Below, one piece after another: positions 56,098 through 64,000 of a DNA stretch of 64,000 bases (the first letter of the stretch is position 1; the number at the start of each line of letters is the position of its first letter). The stretch comes from UBA4615 sp964399635 (lineage in GTDB: Bacteria > Pseudomonadota > Gammaproteobacteria > Burkholderiales > Burkholderiaceae_E), in assembly GCA_964399635.1 (NCBI GenBank), contig CAYNRU010000053.1, forward strand, positions 16,842-80,841, read 5' to 3'. The position numbers and the translations under genes were made by a program. The notes below the pieces were generated by a model. It saw nothing but the letters and a program-made list of their open reading frames with translations. It was not told the origin of the DNA and did no database searches.

Positions 56098-57093
56098 ATG
56101 ACCCGATCGCCCGACCCCCTGCGCCGCCGGCTCGCCGTCGCCGCCGCCGCCGCCCTGCCCGCGGGCCTGTTGCCCGGCGCCGCGCGCGCCCAGGACGCCT
56201 GGCCCGCCAAGCCCGTCCGGGTGATCGTGCCCTTCCCCGCGGGCGGCGTCGTAGACCTGGTGATCCGCTCGGTCACCGACCGGCTGGCCGTCACGCTCAA
56301 GCAGCCCTTCGTCGTCGAGCCCCGCCCCGGCGCCAACGGCAACATCGGCACCGAGGCCGCCGCCCGCGCGCCGGCCGACGGCTATACCCTGCTCGCCGCC
56401 ACGCCGGCCACGGTGACCCAGCCGCTGCTGTCGCCCAACGCGAAGTTCAAGACCTCGGACTTCGTCGGCGTGGGCCTGATCGGCGCGCCGCCCAACGTGT
56501 TCGTCGTCACGCCCTCGTCGCCCGCCCGGTCGATGAAGGAACTGGTCGAGTACGTGAAGAGCCAGCCGGGCAAGCTCACCGTCAGCAACCCCGGCGTGGG
56601 CACCTCCAACCACCTCGGGCAGGAGCTGTTCTTCTCGCTGACCGGACTGCAGATGATCGACGTGCGCTACCCCGGCCAGCCGCAGATGATTCCGGACATC
56701 GCCAGCGGCCAGGTCCACTTCGGGCTGGTGACGGCGGCGCTGGCACGGCCGCACATCCTCGAGGGCCGCCTGCGGGCGCTCGCCATCAGCGCGCCGCGGC
56801 GCTGGAACGACCTGCCCGACGTGCCGACCGTGGCCGAGGCGGGCTTCGCGGATGCGATGTTCCTGCCGTGGTACGGGCTGGTCGCGCCGGCCGGCACGCC
56901 GCGCCCGATCGTCCGGCGCCTGTCCGACGAGATCGCGGCCGCGCTCGCCGTGCCGGAGGTGGTGGCGCGGCTCGACAAGATGGGAACCCAGGTGACGCCC
57001 GGGTCCGGCGAGGAGTTCGACGCCCTGCTGCGCAGCGAGGCCGAGCGCTGGACCCGGGTCATCCGGGAACGGAACATCCGAGGCGAAAGCTGA
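56098..57093 (+). CDS. Bug-family tripartite tricarboxylate-type binding protein
   Basis: A 331-residue periplasmic protein of the Bug/TctC family. Signal peptide 1-31 (ending Ala-Arg-Ala-Gln) precedes 'KPVRVIVPFPAGGVVDLVIR', 'VVEPRPGANGNIGTEAAARA' with ADGYTLL, and 'PDVPTVAEAGFADAMFLPWY'. Such proteins bind small carboxylates or amides. No TctA/TctB transporter genes are present. It follows the nitronate monooxygenase gene and precedes an M20 amidohydrolase gene. Confidence 0.92.
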   Translation: MTRSPDPLRRRLAVAAAAALPAGLLPGAARAQDAWPAKPVRVIVPFPAGGVVDLVIRSVTDRLAVTLKQPFVVEPRPGANGNIGTEAAARAPADGYTLLAATPATVTQPLLSPNAKFKTSDFVGVGLIGAPPNVFVVTPSSPARSMKELVEYVKSQPGKLTVSNPGVGTSNHLGQELFFSLTGLQMIDVRYPGQPQMIPDIASGQVHFGLVTAALARPHILEGRLRALAISAPRRWNDLPDVPTVAEAGFADAMFLPWYGLVAPAGTPRPIVRRLSDEIAAALAVPEVVARLDKMGTQVTPGSGEEFDALLRSEAERWTRVIRERNIRGES

Positions 57094-57160
57094 GCGTTAC
57101 GGATAGAGTCGCGGCTGGTGCGACCCGCACCGGCACTCACGCAACGGATACGGAACCCTT

Positions 57161-58336
57161 ATGGGCGCGATCGAGGAACTCGGACGATACCTGCCGCAGA
57201 TGACCGAATGGCGGCGCCACATCCACGCCAACCCGGAGACGGCGTTCGAGGAGGTGGGCACGGCGCGCTACGTCGTCGAGCGGCTGCGCAGCTTCGGCGT
57301 GGACGCCATCCACGAGGGGCTCGCCAAGACCGGGGTGGTCGCGAGCATCCGCGCGGGCAACAGTGACCGTGCGATCGGCCTGCGCGCCGACCTCGACGCG
57401 CTCGACATGCAGGAGGGCACGGGCGTGCCCTGGGCGTCGCGCAACCCCGGCAAGCACCACGCCTGCGGCCACGACGGCCACACCACGATGCTGCTCGGCG
57501 CGGCCCGCCACCTGGCTGCCACCCGCAACTTCGACGGCACCGTGCACCTGATCTTCCAGCCGGCCGAGGAGAACGAGGGCGGCGGGCGCGTGATGGTCGA
57601 GGAAGGCCTGTTCGACAGGTTCCCGGTGCAGGCGGTGTTCGGCATGCACAACATCCCGGGCATGGAGGCCGGCACGATCGCGGTCCGCGAAGGCGCGATG
57701 ATGGCCTCCTACGACATCTTCGAGATCACCGTCACCGGCCGCGGCTCGCACGGCGCGATGCCGCACCACGGCATCGACCCGATCACCGCGGGCGCCGAGC
57801 TCGTCCAGAAGCTCCAGACCATCGTCAGCCGCAACCTCGACCCGCTCGAGCCGGCCGTGGTGTCGGTCACCAAGTTCCACGCCGGCACCGCCTGGAACAT
57901 CATCCCCAACGAGGCGGTGATCGGCGGCACGGTGCGCGCGTTCAGCGAAGCCGTCCAGGAGCAGGTGGAGCAGCGCATCCGCCGGCTGTGCGAGGGCACG
58001 GCACTGTCGCACGATGCGACGATCTCGGTGCGCTACGAGCGCCGCTACCCGCCCACGGTGAACACCGCCGAGGAGGCCGCGCTGTGCGCGCGCGTCGCGC
58101 AGGCGCTGGTCGGCAAGGACCGCGTGTCGCTGACGCCCAGGCCGGCGATGGGCTCGGAGGACTTCGCGTGGATGCTGCGCGCACGCCCCGGCGCCTACGT
58201 GTGGCTGGGCAACGGCACCGGCAGCGTCGGCGGCTGCATGGTCCACAACCCAGGCTACGACTTCAACGACTCGGTGCTGCCGGTGGGCGCGGCGTTCTGG
58301 GTCAGGCTGGCCGAAACGGCGCTCGCCCGCGCCTGA
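57161..58336 (+). CDS. M20-family amidohydrolase
   Basis: A 391-residue di-zinc amidohydrolase. 'WRRHIHANPETAFEEVGTAR', 'RADLDALDMQEGTGVPWASR', the metal-binding 'HHACGHDGHTTMLLGAARHL', and 'LIFQPAEENEGGGRVMVEEG' are all present, with 'AMGSEDFAWMLRARPGAYVW' near the end. The group includes hippurate hydrolases, aminoacylases and IAA-amino acid hydrolases, so it likely cleaves an N-acyl amino acid. It is encoded 67 nt after the Bug gene. Confidence 0.9.
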   Translation: MGAIEELGRYLPQMTEWRRHIHANPETAFEEVGTARYVVERLRSFGVDAIHEGLAKTGVVASIRAGNSDRAIGLRADLDALDMQEGTGVPWASRNPGKHHACGHDGHTTMLLGAARHLAATRNFDGTVHLIFQPAEENEGGGRVMVEEGLFDRFPVQAVFGMHNIPGMEAGTIAVREGAMMASYDIFEITVTGRGSHGAMPHHGIDPITAGAELVQKLQTIVSRNLDPLEPAVVSVTKFHAGTAWNIIPNEAVIGGTVRAFSEAVQEQVEQRIRRLCEGTALSHDATISVRYERRYPPTVNTAEEAALCARVAQALVGKDRVSLTPRPAMGSEDFAWMLRARPGAYVWLGNGTGSVGGCMVHNPGYDFNDSVLPVGAAFWVRLAETALARA

Positions 58337-58399
58337 GCGGGTCCGCCCGCATCGGGCGCGGGGGCGGGCGGGCTGGGGGCCCGGCTGCCCGCGCCGCGG

Positions 58400-59539
58400 C
58401 TAGCCGGCGTCAGGCACCACGTAGGGCCCGTCGGTATCGAACCCGTCCGACAGCAGCTGCGGCGCGCCCTCGCCCACCAGGATCATGTCCTGGACGTGCC
58501 AGTGGTCCTTGTGCGGCTCGAGCGCGAGCACCATGCCCGACTCCAGCACCACGTCCGAGCCGCGCCGCAGGATCGGCTCCTGCTGGTGCCACCACGCGCC
58601 CACGCCGTGGCCCACCAGCAGCGACTTGTAGGCCCAGCCGTGGCGGCCGAACTCGGCCATCACGTAGTCGAACAGGTCGCCGACCCGCGTGCCCGCGCGG
58701 CAGCGGTCGATGGTCGCGCGGTAGATCTCCAGGTTGATCCGGTACTCCTCGAGCTGCGCCGCAGACGGCGCGCCCACGATCACGTTGCGCGACTGGTGCC
58801 CGGGATAGCCGTTCAGGTAGGCCACGTAGTCGGTGCGCACCACGTCGCCGCGACGGACCACGGTGTCGCTCTCGCCCGCATAGGCGATCGTGTTCTTGTC
58901 GGTGTTGAGGATGCCGTGCGCCCACTCGAAGCCCCGGCGCAGCGAGGTCGCGATCATGTCGGCGTGGATCTTGCGCTCGGTATCGCCGGCACGGATGCGC
59001 CCGAACACCTCCAGGTAGACCTCGTCGAGCAACGCCGCCGCGCGACGGATCAGCGCGACCTCCCCGGGCGTCTTGACCCAGCGCACACGGTTCATCAGGC
59101 TGGTGCAGTCGACCCGCGCCATGCCAGGCAGCCGTGCGCCGACGGTCTCCCAGTCGCGCGCGCTCACGTAGTCCTTCTCGAATCCGACTCGCGCATGCGA
59201 CAGGCCCATGTCGCGCAGCACGTCGGCGACCTTGTCGAAGGGCGACTCGACATAGCCCTCGTAGAGCTCGACGCGCGCGTTCCAGGCATCGCGCTGCGCG
59301 AGGCCCGCGGCCGTCCGGTTCGCGACGATCACGGGCGTGCCGCTGCGCGGCCACACCAGCAGCACCGCGCGCGTGGAGTCGGCGAGATCCTGGTGGCGCG
59401 CCAGCGTGCCGGGGTAGACCACACCCGACAGGTAGGTGAAGTTCTGTCCGGAGCGCAGCACGACGGCGTCCAGGCGGGCAGCGTCCAGGTGGGCCTCCAG
59501 CCGGGGCAGGTTGGCGAGCGGTTCGCGACGGGTGTCCAT
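58400..59539 (-). CDS. M24 (pita-bread) protein, creatinase-like with altered metal site
   Basis: A 379-residue two-domain protein: an N-terminal creatinase/prolidase domain ('LDAVVLRSGQNFTYLSGVVY') and a pita-bread M24 domain. Of the five metal ligands expected in aminopeptidase P/prolidase, Asp237, His311 (GHGVG) and Glu341 (ALEPH) are present. The second Asp position reads Gly247-His248, and the last Glu is Gln350 (HVQDMILV). Two of five ligands missing suggests a metal-independent hydrolase, as in creatinase, rather than a peptidase. I use the ATG at 59539. It is the last gene of the operon after the D-glutamate-cyclase-like gene. Confidence 0.8.
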   Translation of the reverse strand: MDTRREPLANLPRLEAHLDAARLDAVVLRSGQNFTYLSGVVYPGTLARHQDLADSTRAVLLVWPRSGTPVIVANRTAAGLAQRDAWNARVELYEGYVESPFDKVADVLRDMGLSHARVGFEKDYVSARDWETVGARLPGMARVDCTSLMNRVRWVKTPGEVALIRRAAALLDEVYLEVFGRIRAGDTERKIHADMIATSLRRGFEWAHGILNTDKNTIAYAGESDTVVRRGDVVRTDYVAYLNGYPGHQSRNVIVGAPSAAQLEEYRINLEIYRATIDRCRAGTRVGDLFDYVMAEFGRHGWAYKSLLVGHGVGAWWHQQEPILRRGSDVVLESGMVLALEPHKDHWHVQDMILVGEGAPQLLSDGFDTDGPYVVPDAG

Positions 59540-59594
59540 GGGTGGCTGCCGGAAGGAAGGGGGCGGGCCGCGCGCGGGCACCGCGCGCGAGGGC

Positions 59595-60590
59595 TCAGAA
59601 GCGGCGATCCTCGCCGGGGGCGAGCGACTGCGTGACGATGGTGCGCAGCACCTCGACCACCGCGGCGTTGGCGGCGGGCGGGATGCCGTCGCACCAGGGG
59701 CGCAGCTGGCCGTTGCCGCCGTCGATCAGGCCGAGCCCAACGCCCACGTGGGCGAGCGCGAGCTCCTCGGCCGCGGTGTGGCACAGCGACGCGTCGCGGC
59801 GCAGCAGGGCGAGGCCGGCCGCGACAGCATGGGCCCCGACGTTGGAGGTGTTGGACACCAGCAGCACGTCGGTCTCGACGACCGAGTACACGCCGCCGCC
59901 GCAGGGCGTCACGTCGGCGTACGCATAGCGCGGCAGCGCCTCGGACAGGCGCGGATGCAGGTTGCCGAAGCCGATCTCGTTGCCGCCGTCGCCGATGCCG
60001 ACCGTGCGCCGGCCCAGCGCGCGGGCCGTCCGGACCAGGTGGTCGAGGTTGGCCCGGAAGGGCGCCCGCGACACACCGGTCGCGCCGTAGATGATGCCGT
60101 TGACATTGCCGCCCAGCCGCTCGATGGCGCAGACGACGTCGTGCTCTCGGGCGAGGCGCTCCTGCAGGGCCCAATCGTCCAGGCCGATCTCGAGCACCGG
60201 CACCTCGCGCTCCATGCCGATGCTGCGCAGCAGCCCGCGGAAGGGCTCGGCCGCCACCGGGTCGGTGAGGATCGTGACCGCGTGACCAATGCGCACCAGC
60301 GCTCGCGCGAGCACCACCGACCCGATCGGGCCGTCGTTCTCGCCGACCGGCATGTGGTCGGGCACCGCTGCGCCGCTCAGGATCAGCACGCGCGCGGGCG
60401 GCCGGTCGAACTCGAGCGCGGCGGCCAGCACCAGCGGGCCGCCGGCGACCTCGCGCGCCATCTCGAACATCGGCCACTTCAGGCCGCGCGGCAGCCCGCG
60501 GCTGCGCATCTCGACGTTGATCAGCCGGTCGATGTTGTCGAAGGCGACGGTGTCGACGGGGCGTACCGCGGCGGCGGTGCTTACATCCAT
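59595..60590 (-). CDS. D-glutamate cyclase-like protein (DUF4392)
   Basis: A 331-residue DUF4392 protein. 'VLILSGAAVPDHMPVGENDG' followed by PIGSVVLARAL, and the diagnostic 'GIGDGGNEIGFGNLHP', match the D-glutamate cyclase domain known from the mitochondrial DGLUCY protein, which converts D-glutamate to 5-oxo-D-proline. Function in bacteria is mostly inferred. Its ATG lies 1 nt after the stop of the Bug gene. The neighbours, a carboxylate-binding protein and a creatinase-like hydrolase, suggest uptake and breakdown of a glutamate- or lactam-like compound. Confidence 0.8.
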   Translation of the reverse strand: MDVSTAAAVRPVDTVAFDNIDRLINVEMRSRGLPRGLKWPMFEMAREVAGGPLVLAAALEFDRPPARVLILSGAAVPDHMPVGENDGPIGSVVLARALVRIGHAVTILTDPVAAEPFRGLLRSIGMEREVPVLEIGLDDWALQERLAREHDVVCAIERLGGNVNGIIYGATGVSRAPFRANLDHLVRTARALGRRTVGIGDGGNEIGFGNLHPRLSEALPRYAYADVTPCGGGVYSVVETDVLLVSNTSNVGAHAVAAGLALLRRDASLCHTAAEELALAHVGVGLGLIDGGNGQLRPWCDGIPPAANAAVVEVLRTIVTQSLAPGEDRRF

Positions 60591-60591
60591 A

Positions 60592-61578
60592 TCAGTCGGC
60601 CTTCGCGCCGGCCTGCTCGATCAGCTTGCGCATCCTGGGCACCTCGGCCCGGACGAGCGCGGCGAACTCCGCGGGCGTGCTCCAGTACGCGTCGAGGCCC
60701 GCCGCCTTGAACTTCTCCTGGACGTCGGGGCTGGCGAGCGCACGGCCGACCTCCGCGCTGATGCGCTCCACGACCGCGGGCGGCGTGCCGCGCGGTGCGA
60801 ACAGTCCGTACCAGGTCACCAGCTCGTAGCCGGGCACGGTCTCGCCGATGGTCGGGACGTCGGGCAGCGCCGGATGGCGCTTGGCGGAGCTGATGCCCAG
60901 CGCCTTGATCTTGCCGGCGCGCACCTGGGGCATCGCCGAGGGCATGGTGTCGAAGGCCATCGACACATGGCCGGCGAGCAGGTCGGTCATCGCGGGGCCG
61001 GCGCCCTTGTAGGGAACGTGCAGCACGTCCACCCGGGTCTGCGACTTGAAGAGCTCGCCCGCCATGTGCTGGATCGAGCCCGCGCCCGCCGACGCGTAGG
61101 TCAGCCCGCCCGACCCCTGGCGCTTGCGGATCAGCTCCAGCAACTCGGCCACGCTGGACACCGGCAGGCTCGCGTTCACCACCAGCAGCGCCGGCGTGGT
61201 CGCGAGCGGCGAGATCGCGACGAAGTCGGCGATCGGGTCGTAGCCGGCCTTGCTGTAGAGGCTCGGGTTCACCGCGTGGGTGGCGGTGCTGCCCAGCACC
61301 ATCGTGTAGCCGTCCGCCGCGGCCCGCGCGGTCAGCTCGGTGCCGACCACGCCGCCCGCGCCCGGCTTGTTGTCGATGACGACCGGCTGGCCGAGCAGCT
61401 CGCCGAGCTTCTCGCCGACGATGCGCGCGACCGAGTCCGTGCCGCCCCCGGGCGCGTAGGGCACGACCAGCCGCAGCGGCCTGGAGGGGAAGGGCTGGGC
61501 GTCGGCGGTTGCCGGCATGCCGGCGGTCAGGACCGTGAAGGCGAGCGCCGACACGGATGCTGCGATGCGCTTGATCAT
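60592..61578 (-). CDS. Bug-family solute-binding protein
   Basis: A 328-residue Bug protein. Signal peptide 1-27 (ending Ala-Asp-Ala-Gln) precedes 'FPSRPLRLVVPYAPGGGTDS' and 'VVIDNKPGAGGVVGTELTAR'. 'VDVLHVPYKGAGPAMTDLLA' and 'PALPDVPTIGETVPGYELVT' then WYGLFAPRGTP complete the family pattern. It is the first gene of a minus-strand operon with the D-glutamate-cyclase-like and M24 genes, and is divergent from the lysR gene, an arrangement usual for Bug-linked catabolic operons. Confidence 0.92.
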   Translation of the reverse strand: MIKRIAASVSALAFTVLTAGMPATADAQPFPSRPLRLVVPYAPGGGTDSVARIVGEKLGELLGQPVVIDNKPGAGGVVGTELTARAAADGYTMVLGSTATHAVNPSLYSKAGYDPIADFVAISPLATTPALLVVNASLPVSSVAELLELIRKRQGSGGLTYASAGAGSIQHMAGELFKSQTRVDVLHVPYKGAGPAMTDLLAGHVSMAFDTMPSAMPQVRAGKIKALGISSAKRHPALPDVPTIGETVPGYELVTWYGLFAPRGTPPAVVERISAEVGRALASPDVQEKFKAAGLDAYWSTPAEFAALVRAEVPRMRKLIEQAGAKAD

Positions 61579-61641
61579 CTCGTCGTCCGGGAGAGGGGTC
61601 CGCAGGATCAGTGTCCGACAACGCCTTCGCTGCGGAAAGCA

Positions 61642-61663
61642 CATAATTCGGATCACCTCATAA
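61642..61663. promoter_or_regulatory. AT-rich lysR/Bug divergent control site
   Basis: The 94-bp gap between the divergent genes contains two direct CATAA repeats (61642-61646 and 61659-61663), 17 nt apart, in its only AT-rich part. They could be LysR binding sites or -10 elements; CATAAT at 61642-61647 would suit the lysR gene. Confidence 0.4.
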
Positions 61664-61672
61664 ACTTCTTCT

Positions 61673-62650
61673 ATGACCTCACCACCCCCTGCGCCGCGGT
61701 CCGCGCGCGAGTTCGCCTACGGCCACCTGAAGCTGCGGCACCTGCAGCTGCTCGGCCTGCTGCACCGCGAGGGCTCGATCACCCGGGCGGCCCACGCGAT
61801 GCACCTGACCCAGCCCGCGGTCAGCGCGATGCTGCGCGAGCTCGAGTCGATCTTCGGCATCCGGATGGTCGAGCGCAGCCGGCAGGGCGTGACCCTCACC
61901 GCGGGGGCCTTCGCCGCGCTGCGGCGCTTCTCGACCGCGATCGCCGAGGTGGACGCGGCCCACGGGGAGGCGCTGCTCGCCGAGCGGCACGCGCGCAGGC
62001 GCCTGCGCGTGGGGTCGCTCACGCTCGCGATGCTCGATCTGGTGCCAGCGGCGCTGGGCGCCTTCCTGGCGGGCCCGGACGCCGTCCAGGTCGAGCTCAC
62101 CGAGGGCACGGTGGACGGCCTGTCCGGCCAGCTGCTGCGCGGCGAGCTCGACATCGTCGTGGGCCGGCTCGGCGTGGCGGTGTCGCGGTCGCAGGACGCC
62201 GTGCAGTTCGCGCAGGTCGATCTCTTCGACGAGCCGCGCTGCGTGGTCGCGCGCGCCGGTCACCCGCTCGCCGGCAAGCGTTCGATCGGCATCGGTACGC
62301 TGGCGCGCAGCGGATGGATCCTGCAGCCCGCGCCGTCCTCGACCCGGCTGGCCTTCGACGAGCTGTTCCTGCTGCGCGGCCTGCCCCCACCGGTGCCGGT
62401 CATCGAATCGGCATCGGTCCACTCCAACCTCGAGCTGCTCGCGCGCACCGACCTGCTCGCGCTCGCGCCGCTCGCGCTCGCGCGCCGGCACGTGGCCAGC
62501 GGGGCGCTGCAGCGGCTGTCGTGCGCTGCCGCGCTGCCCGGCATGTCGATCGCCGCGATCTGGCGGCGCACCAGCGAGCTCGATCCGCTGGCGATGCGCT
62601 TCAGGGACGCGCTGGTGGCGGCGTCGGCGGGGCGGACGCGCCGGGCGTGA
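61673..62650 (+). CDS. LysR-family transcriptional regulator
   Basis: A 325-residue LysR regulator. The N-terminal winged helix is 'LGLLHREGSITRAAHAMHLT' followed by QPAVSAMLRELESIFG, with Arg-rich strand 'MVERSRQGVTLTAGAFAALR'. The effector domain follows ('VELTEGTVDGLSGQLLRGEL' then DIVVGRLG). Divergent to the Bug/D-glutamate-cyclase/M24 operon, which it most likely controls; the inducer is expected to be the transported compound or a breakdown product. Confidence 0.88.
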   Translation: MTSPPPAPRSAREFAYGHLKLRHLQLLGLLHREGSITRAAHAMHLTQPAVSAMLRELESIFGIRMVERSRQGVTLTAGAFAALRRFSTAIAEVDAAHGEALLAERHARRRLRVGSLTLAMLDLVPAALGAFLAGPDAVQVELTEGTVDGLSGQLLRGELDIVVGRLGVAVSRSQDAVQFAQVDLFDEPRCVVARAGHPLAGKRSIGIGTLARSGWILQPAPSSTRLAFDELFLLRGLPPPVPVIESASVHSNLELLARTDLLALAPLALARRHVASGALQRLSCAAALPGMSIAAIWRRTSELDPLAMRFRDALVAASAGRTRRA

Positions 62651-62760
62651 CGGGTCGCGCCCCGGCGGGGGCGCTGCGGCAGCGGGATCCCGATGCAGCG
62701 GCCACCGGGCAGCTCGGGCCGAGACACGGCGACGCAGCGAGCCCGCCAGGCGGGACCCGG

Positions 62761-64000
62761 TCAGCAGGCGGACCGCGCCATCGCGTCGCGCCAGGCGCGG
62801 AACTGATTGCGCATCAGGCGCTCGTCGGTACCGCCGACGTCGGCGTCCTGCACCGCCGACTCGCCGTCGCGGTGGCCGCGGTGCAGGCTGACCCAGGGGT
62901 TGCCGCTCGCACGCAGCGCCGACTGGATGGTCTCGAACACGTGCAGGTCGTCGTGCGCGAGCACCGACATCGGTGAGAACACCAGCCGGTTGTACATCGC
63001 CGCGCGCCGCGACAGCTCGGGCGGCGCGCCCACCGGCTGGAAGGCCCAGGCCTCGACGACCGTCCGGTCCACCGCGACCGGGCGGATCACGCGGATCGCC
63101 TGCGGCACGGCCTTGAACGACACCGACGGGTAGCAGATGGCGTTCTGCGGCGCGAACGCCATGATCTCGGCGGTCCGCGCCGCGCCGTGCGCCGCGCGCA
63201 GCGCCGCCTCGTAGCCCTCGAGCCCCGCGTACTGTGTGTGGATGCTGGCCCGCGTGCCGAGGATGCTGTGCCCGTACGCATGCACGCGCCCGCCCATCCG
63301 CTCGAAGAACTCGTAGCCCGAGCCGAAGGGCAGCAACTGCTGCATCGACATCGGCCGCGGCTCGTCGGGTCCGCGCCCGGCCCACACGGCGCCCGCGGCG
63401 TCCGCGGCCGACTGGTGGGTGCTCGGCGGATGCACGGTGTCGTTGACGTTCTCGAGGTACATCTTCCAGTTGGCACGCACCAGCGAGCGGATGGGCGCGC
63501 CAGCCACCCGCAGGCGGCCCTGCGGCGAGCGGTCGGCGAGGTTGTCGATGACCGCGCGCAGCGGCCCCGACCATGCATCGAAGGACGGGCCCTCGCCCTC
63601 CAGCCGGGCGAACACGAAACCGCGGTGGACCGCGACGCCGGCCGGCGCCGACAGCCCGCGGCCGTTCTCGCACTCGTTCAGGCGCGTGCCCTCGTAGCCC
63701 GCCCGAAGCGGGATCGCACGGATCGCACCGTCCAGGTCGTACGCCCAAGCGTGGTACGGGCACCGGAAGAACGACCCCGCGTGACCGCTCGCCTCGCTCA
63801 CCAGCTTCGCGCCCTTGTGCGCGCACCGGTTCATCAGCACGCGCACCGTCCCGTCCTCGACCCTCACCAGGATCACCGGCCGACCCGCCACGTCCGCCGT
63901 CGCATAGTCCCCCGCCTGCGGCACCTGGCTGTCGTGACCCACGTACACCCACGTGCGCGACCACAGCCGCTCCATCTCCAGCTCGTACACCTCCGCGTCA
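62761..64000 (-). CDS. Rieske aromatic-ring oxygenase large subunit (5'-truncated)
   Basis: The gene runs off the right edge; about 412 residues from its C-terminal side are visible, missing perhaps the first few. The Rieske [2Fe-2S] ligands are in 'NRCAHKGAKL' (Cys-x-His) and 'CPYHAWAYDL' (Cys-x2-His). The mononuclear iron site has the normal Asp-x2-His-x4-His pattern in 'NDTVHPPSTH'. It is the catalytic alpha subunit of a ring-hydroxylating or N/O-demethylating oxygenase; the substrate cannot be predicted. Small subunit and reductase genes are not in the window. Confidence 0.88.
   Translation of the reverse strand, partial: DAEVYELEMERLWSRTWVYVGHDSQVPQAGDYATADVAGRPVILVRVEDGTVRVLMNRCAHKGAKLVSEASGHAGSFFRCPYHAWAYDLDGAIRAIPLRAGYEGTRLNECENGRGLSAPAGVAVHRGFVFARLEGEGPSFDAWSGPLRAVIDNLADRSPQGRLRVAGAPIRSLVRANWKMYLENVNDTVHPPSTHQSAADAAGAVWAGRGPDEPRPMSMQQLLPFGSGYEFFERMGGRVHAYGHSILGTRASIHTQYAGLEGYEAALRAAHGAARTAEIMAFAPQNAICYPSVSFKAVPQAIRVIRPVAVDRTVVEAWAFQPVGAPPELSRRAAMYNRLVFSPMSVLAHDDLHVFETIQSALRASGNPWVSLHRGHRDGESAVQDADVGGTDERLMRNQFRAWRDAMARSAC

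Overview
The window looks like chromosomal DNA from a GC-rich (roughly 70%) betaproteobacterium, most likely Burkholderiales. The basis is the very high third-position GC, two Bug-type solute-binding proteins that have no transporter genes beside them, and gene sets typical of soil Burkholderiales (pxpBCA, ugpBAEC, an MFS/HlyD efflux pair, CaiB/acyl-CoA dehydrogenase clusters and a Rieske oxygenase). Family names come from reading the translated sequence. No database search was possible. No rRNA, tRNA, CRISPR array, insertion sequence or prophage was seen.

Layout, left to right. 1-9 kb: an EcsC-like protein, an outer-membrane transporter-like protein, an epoxide-hydrolase-type enzyme, slyX, a universal stress protein, the 5-oxoprolinase operon pxpBCA (minus strand) and a DUF3300-DUF2950 exported pair. 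9-15.4 kb: an acyl-CoA synthetase, a receiver-GGDEF diguanylate cyclase beside an ABC ATPase with degenerate catalytic motifs, then an arsenic module (arsR, the C-As lyase arsI, the acr3 efflux pump). 15.4-21.5 kb: a coupled thioesterase/CusF-like/DUF4239 operon, an MlrC-type M81 protein, a frameshifted histidine ammonia-lyase, and two small genes. 21.5-32.7 kb: the glycerol-3-phosphate importer ugpBAEC with an epoxide hydrolase as its last gene, a fatty-acid desaturase divergent from a marR-emrA-emrB efflux operon, and an acyltransferase. 32.7-45 kb: a monooxygenase-fold protein, malic enzyme maeB, a DUF2059 protein, a histidine phosphatase, a six-gene peptide-type ABC operon ending in a TTC38-like TPR protein, and a Bcr/CflA exporter. 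45-49 kb: an exported methyltransferase, a stand-alone sigma-70 region-4 protein and oxidoreductases. 49-64 kb: a catabolic region with AcuI, CaiB, IclR, two acyl-CoA dehydrogenases, a nitronate monooxygenase, an M20 amidohydrolase and two Bug proteins, then an operon of a Bug protein, a D-glutamate-cyclase-like protein and a creatinase-like M24 protein opposite a LysR gene, and finally a Rieske oxygenase cut by the right edge.

How it works together. Several operons join their genes by 4-nt stop/start overlaps (ATGA, GTGA and, less usually, TTGA), which points to translational coupling. The 49-64 kb region reads as uptake, CoA activation, dehydrogenation and amide/ring handling of small carboxylates, with three local regulators. 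The least explained pieces are the Bug / D-glutamate cyclase / metal-ligand-deficient M24 operon, the degenerate ABC ATPase next to the diguanylate cyclase, the 68-residue sigma-4 protein and the signal-peptide-bearing methyltransferase. I found nothing that can be called a new defence or mobile system.
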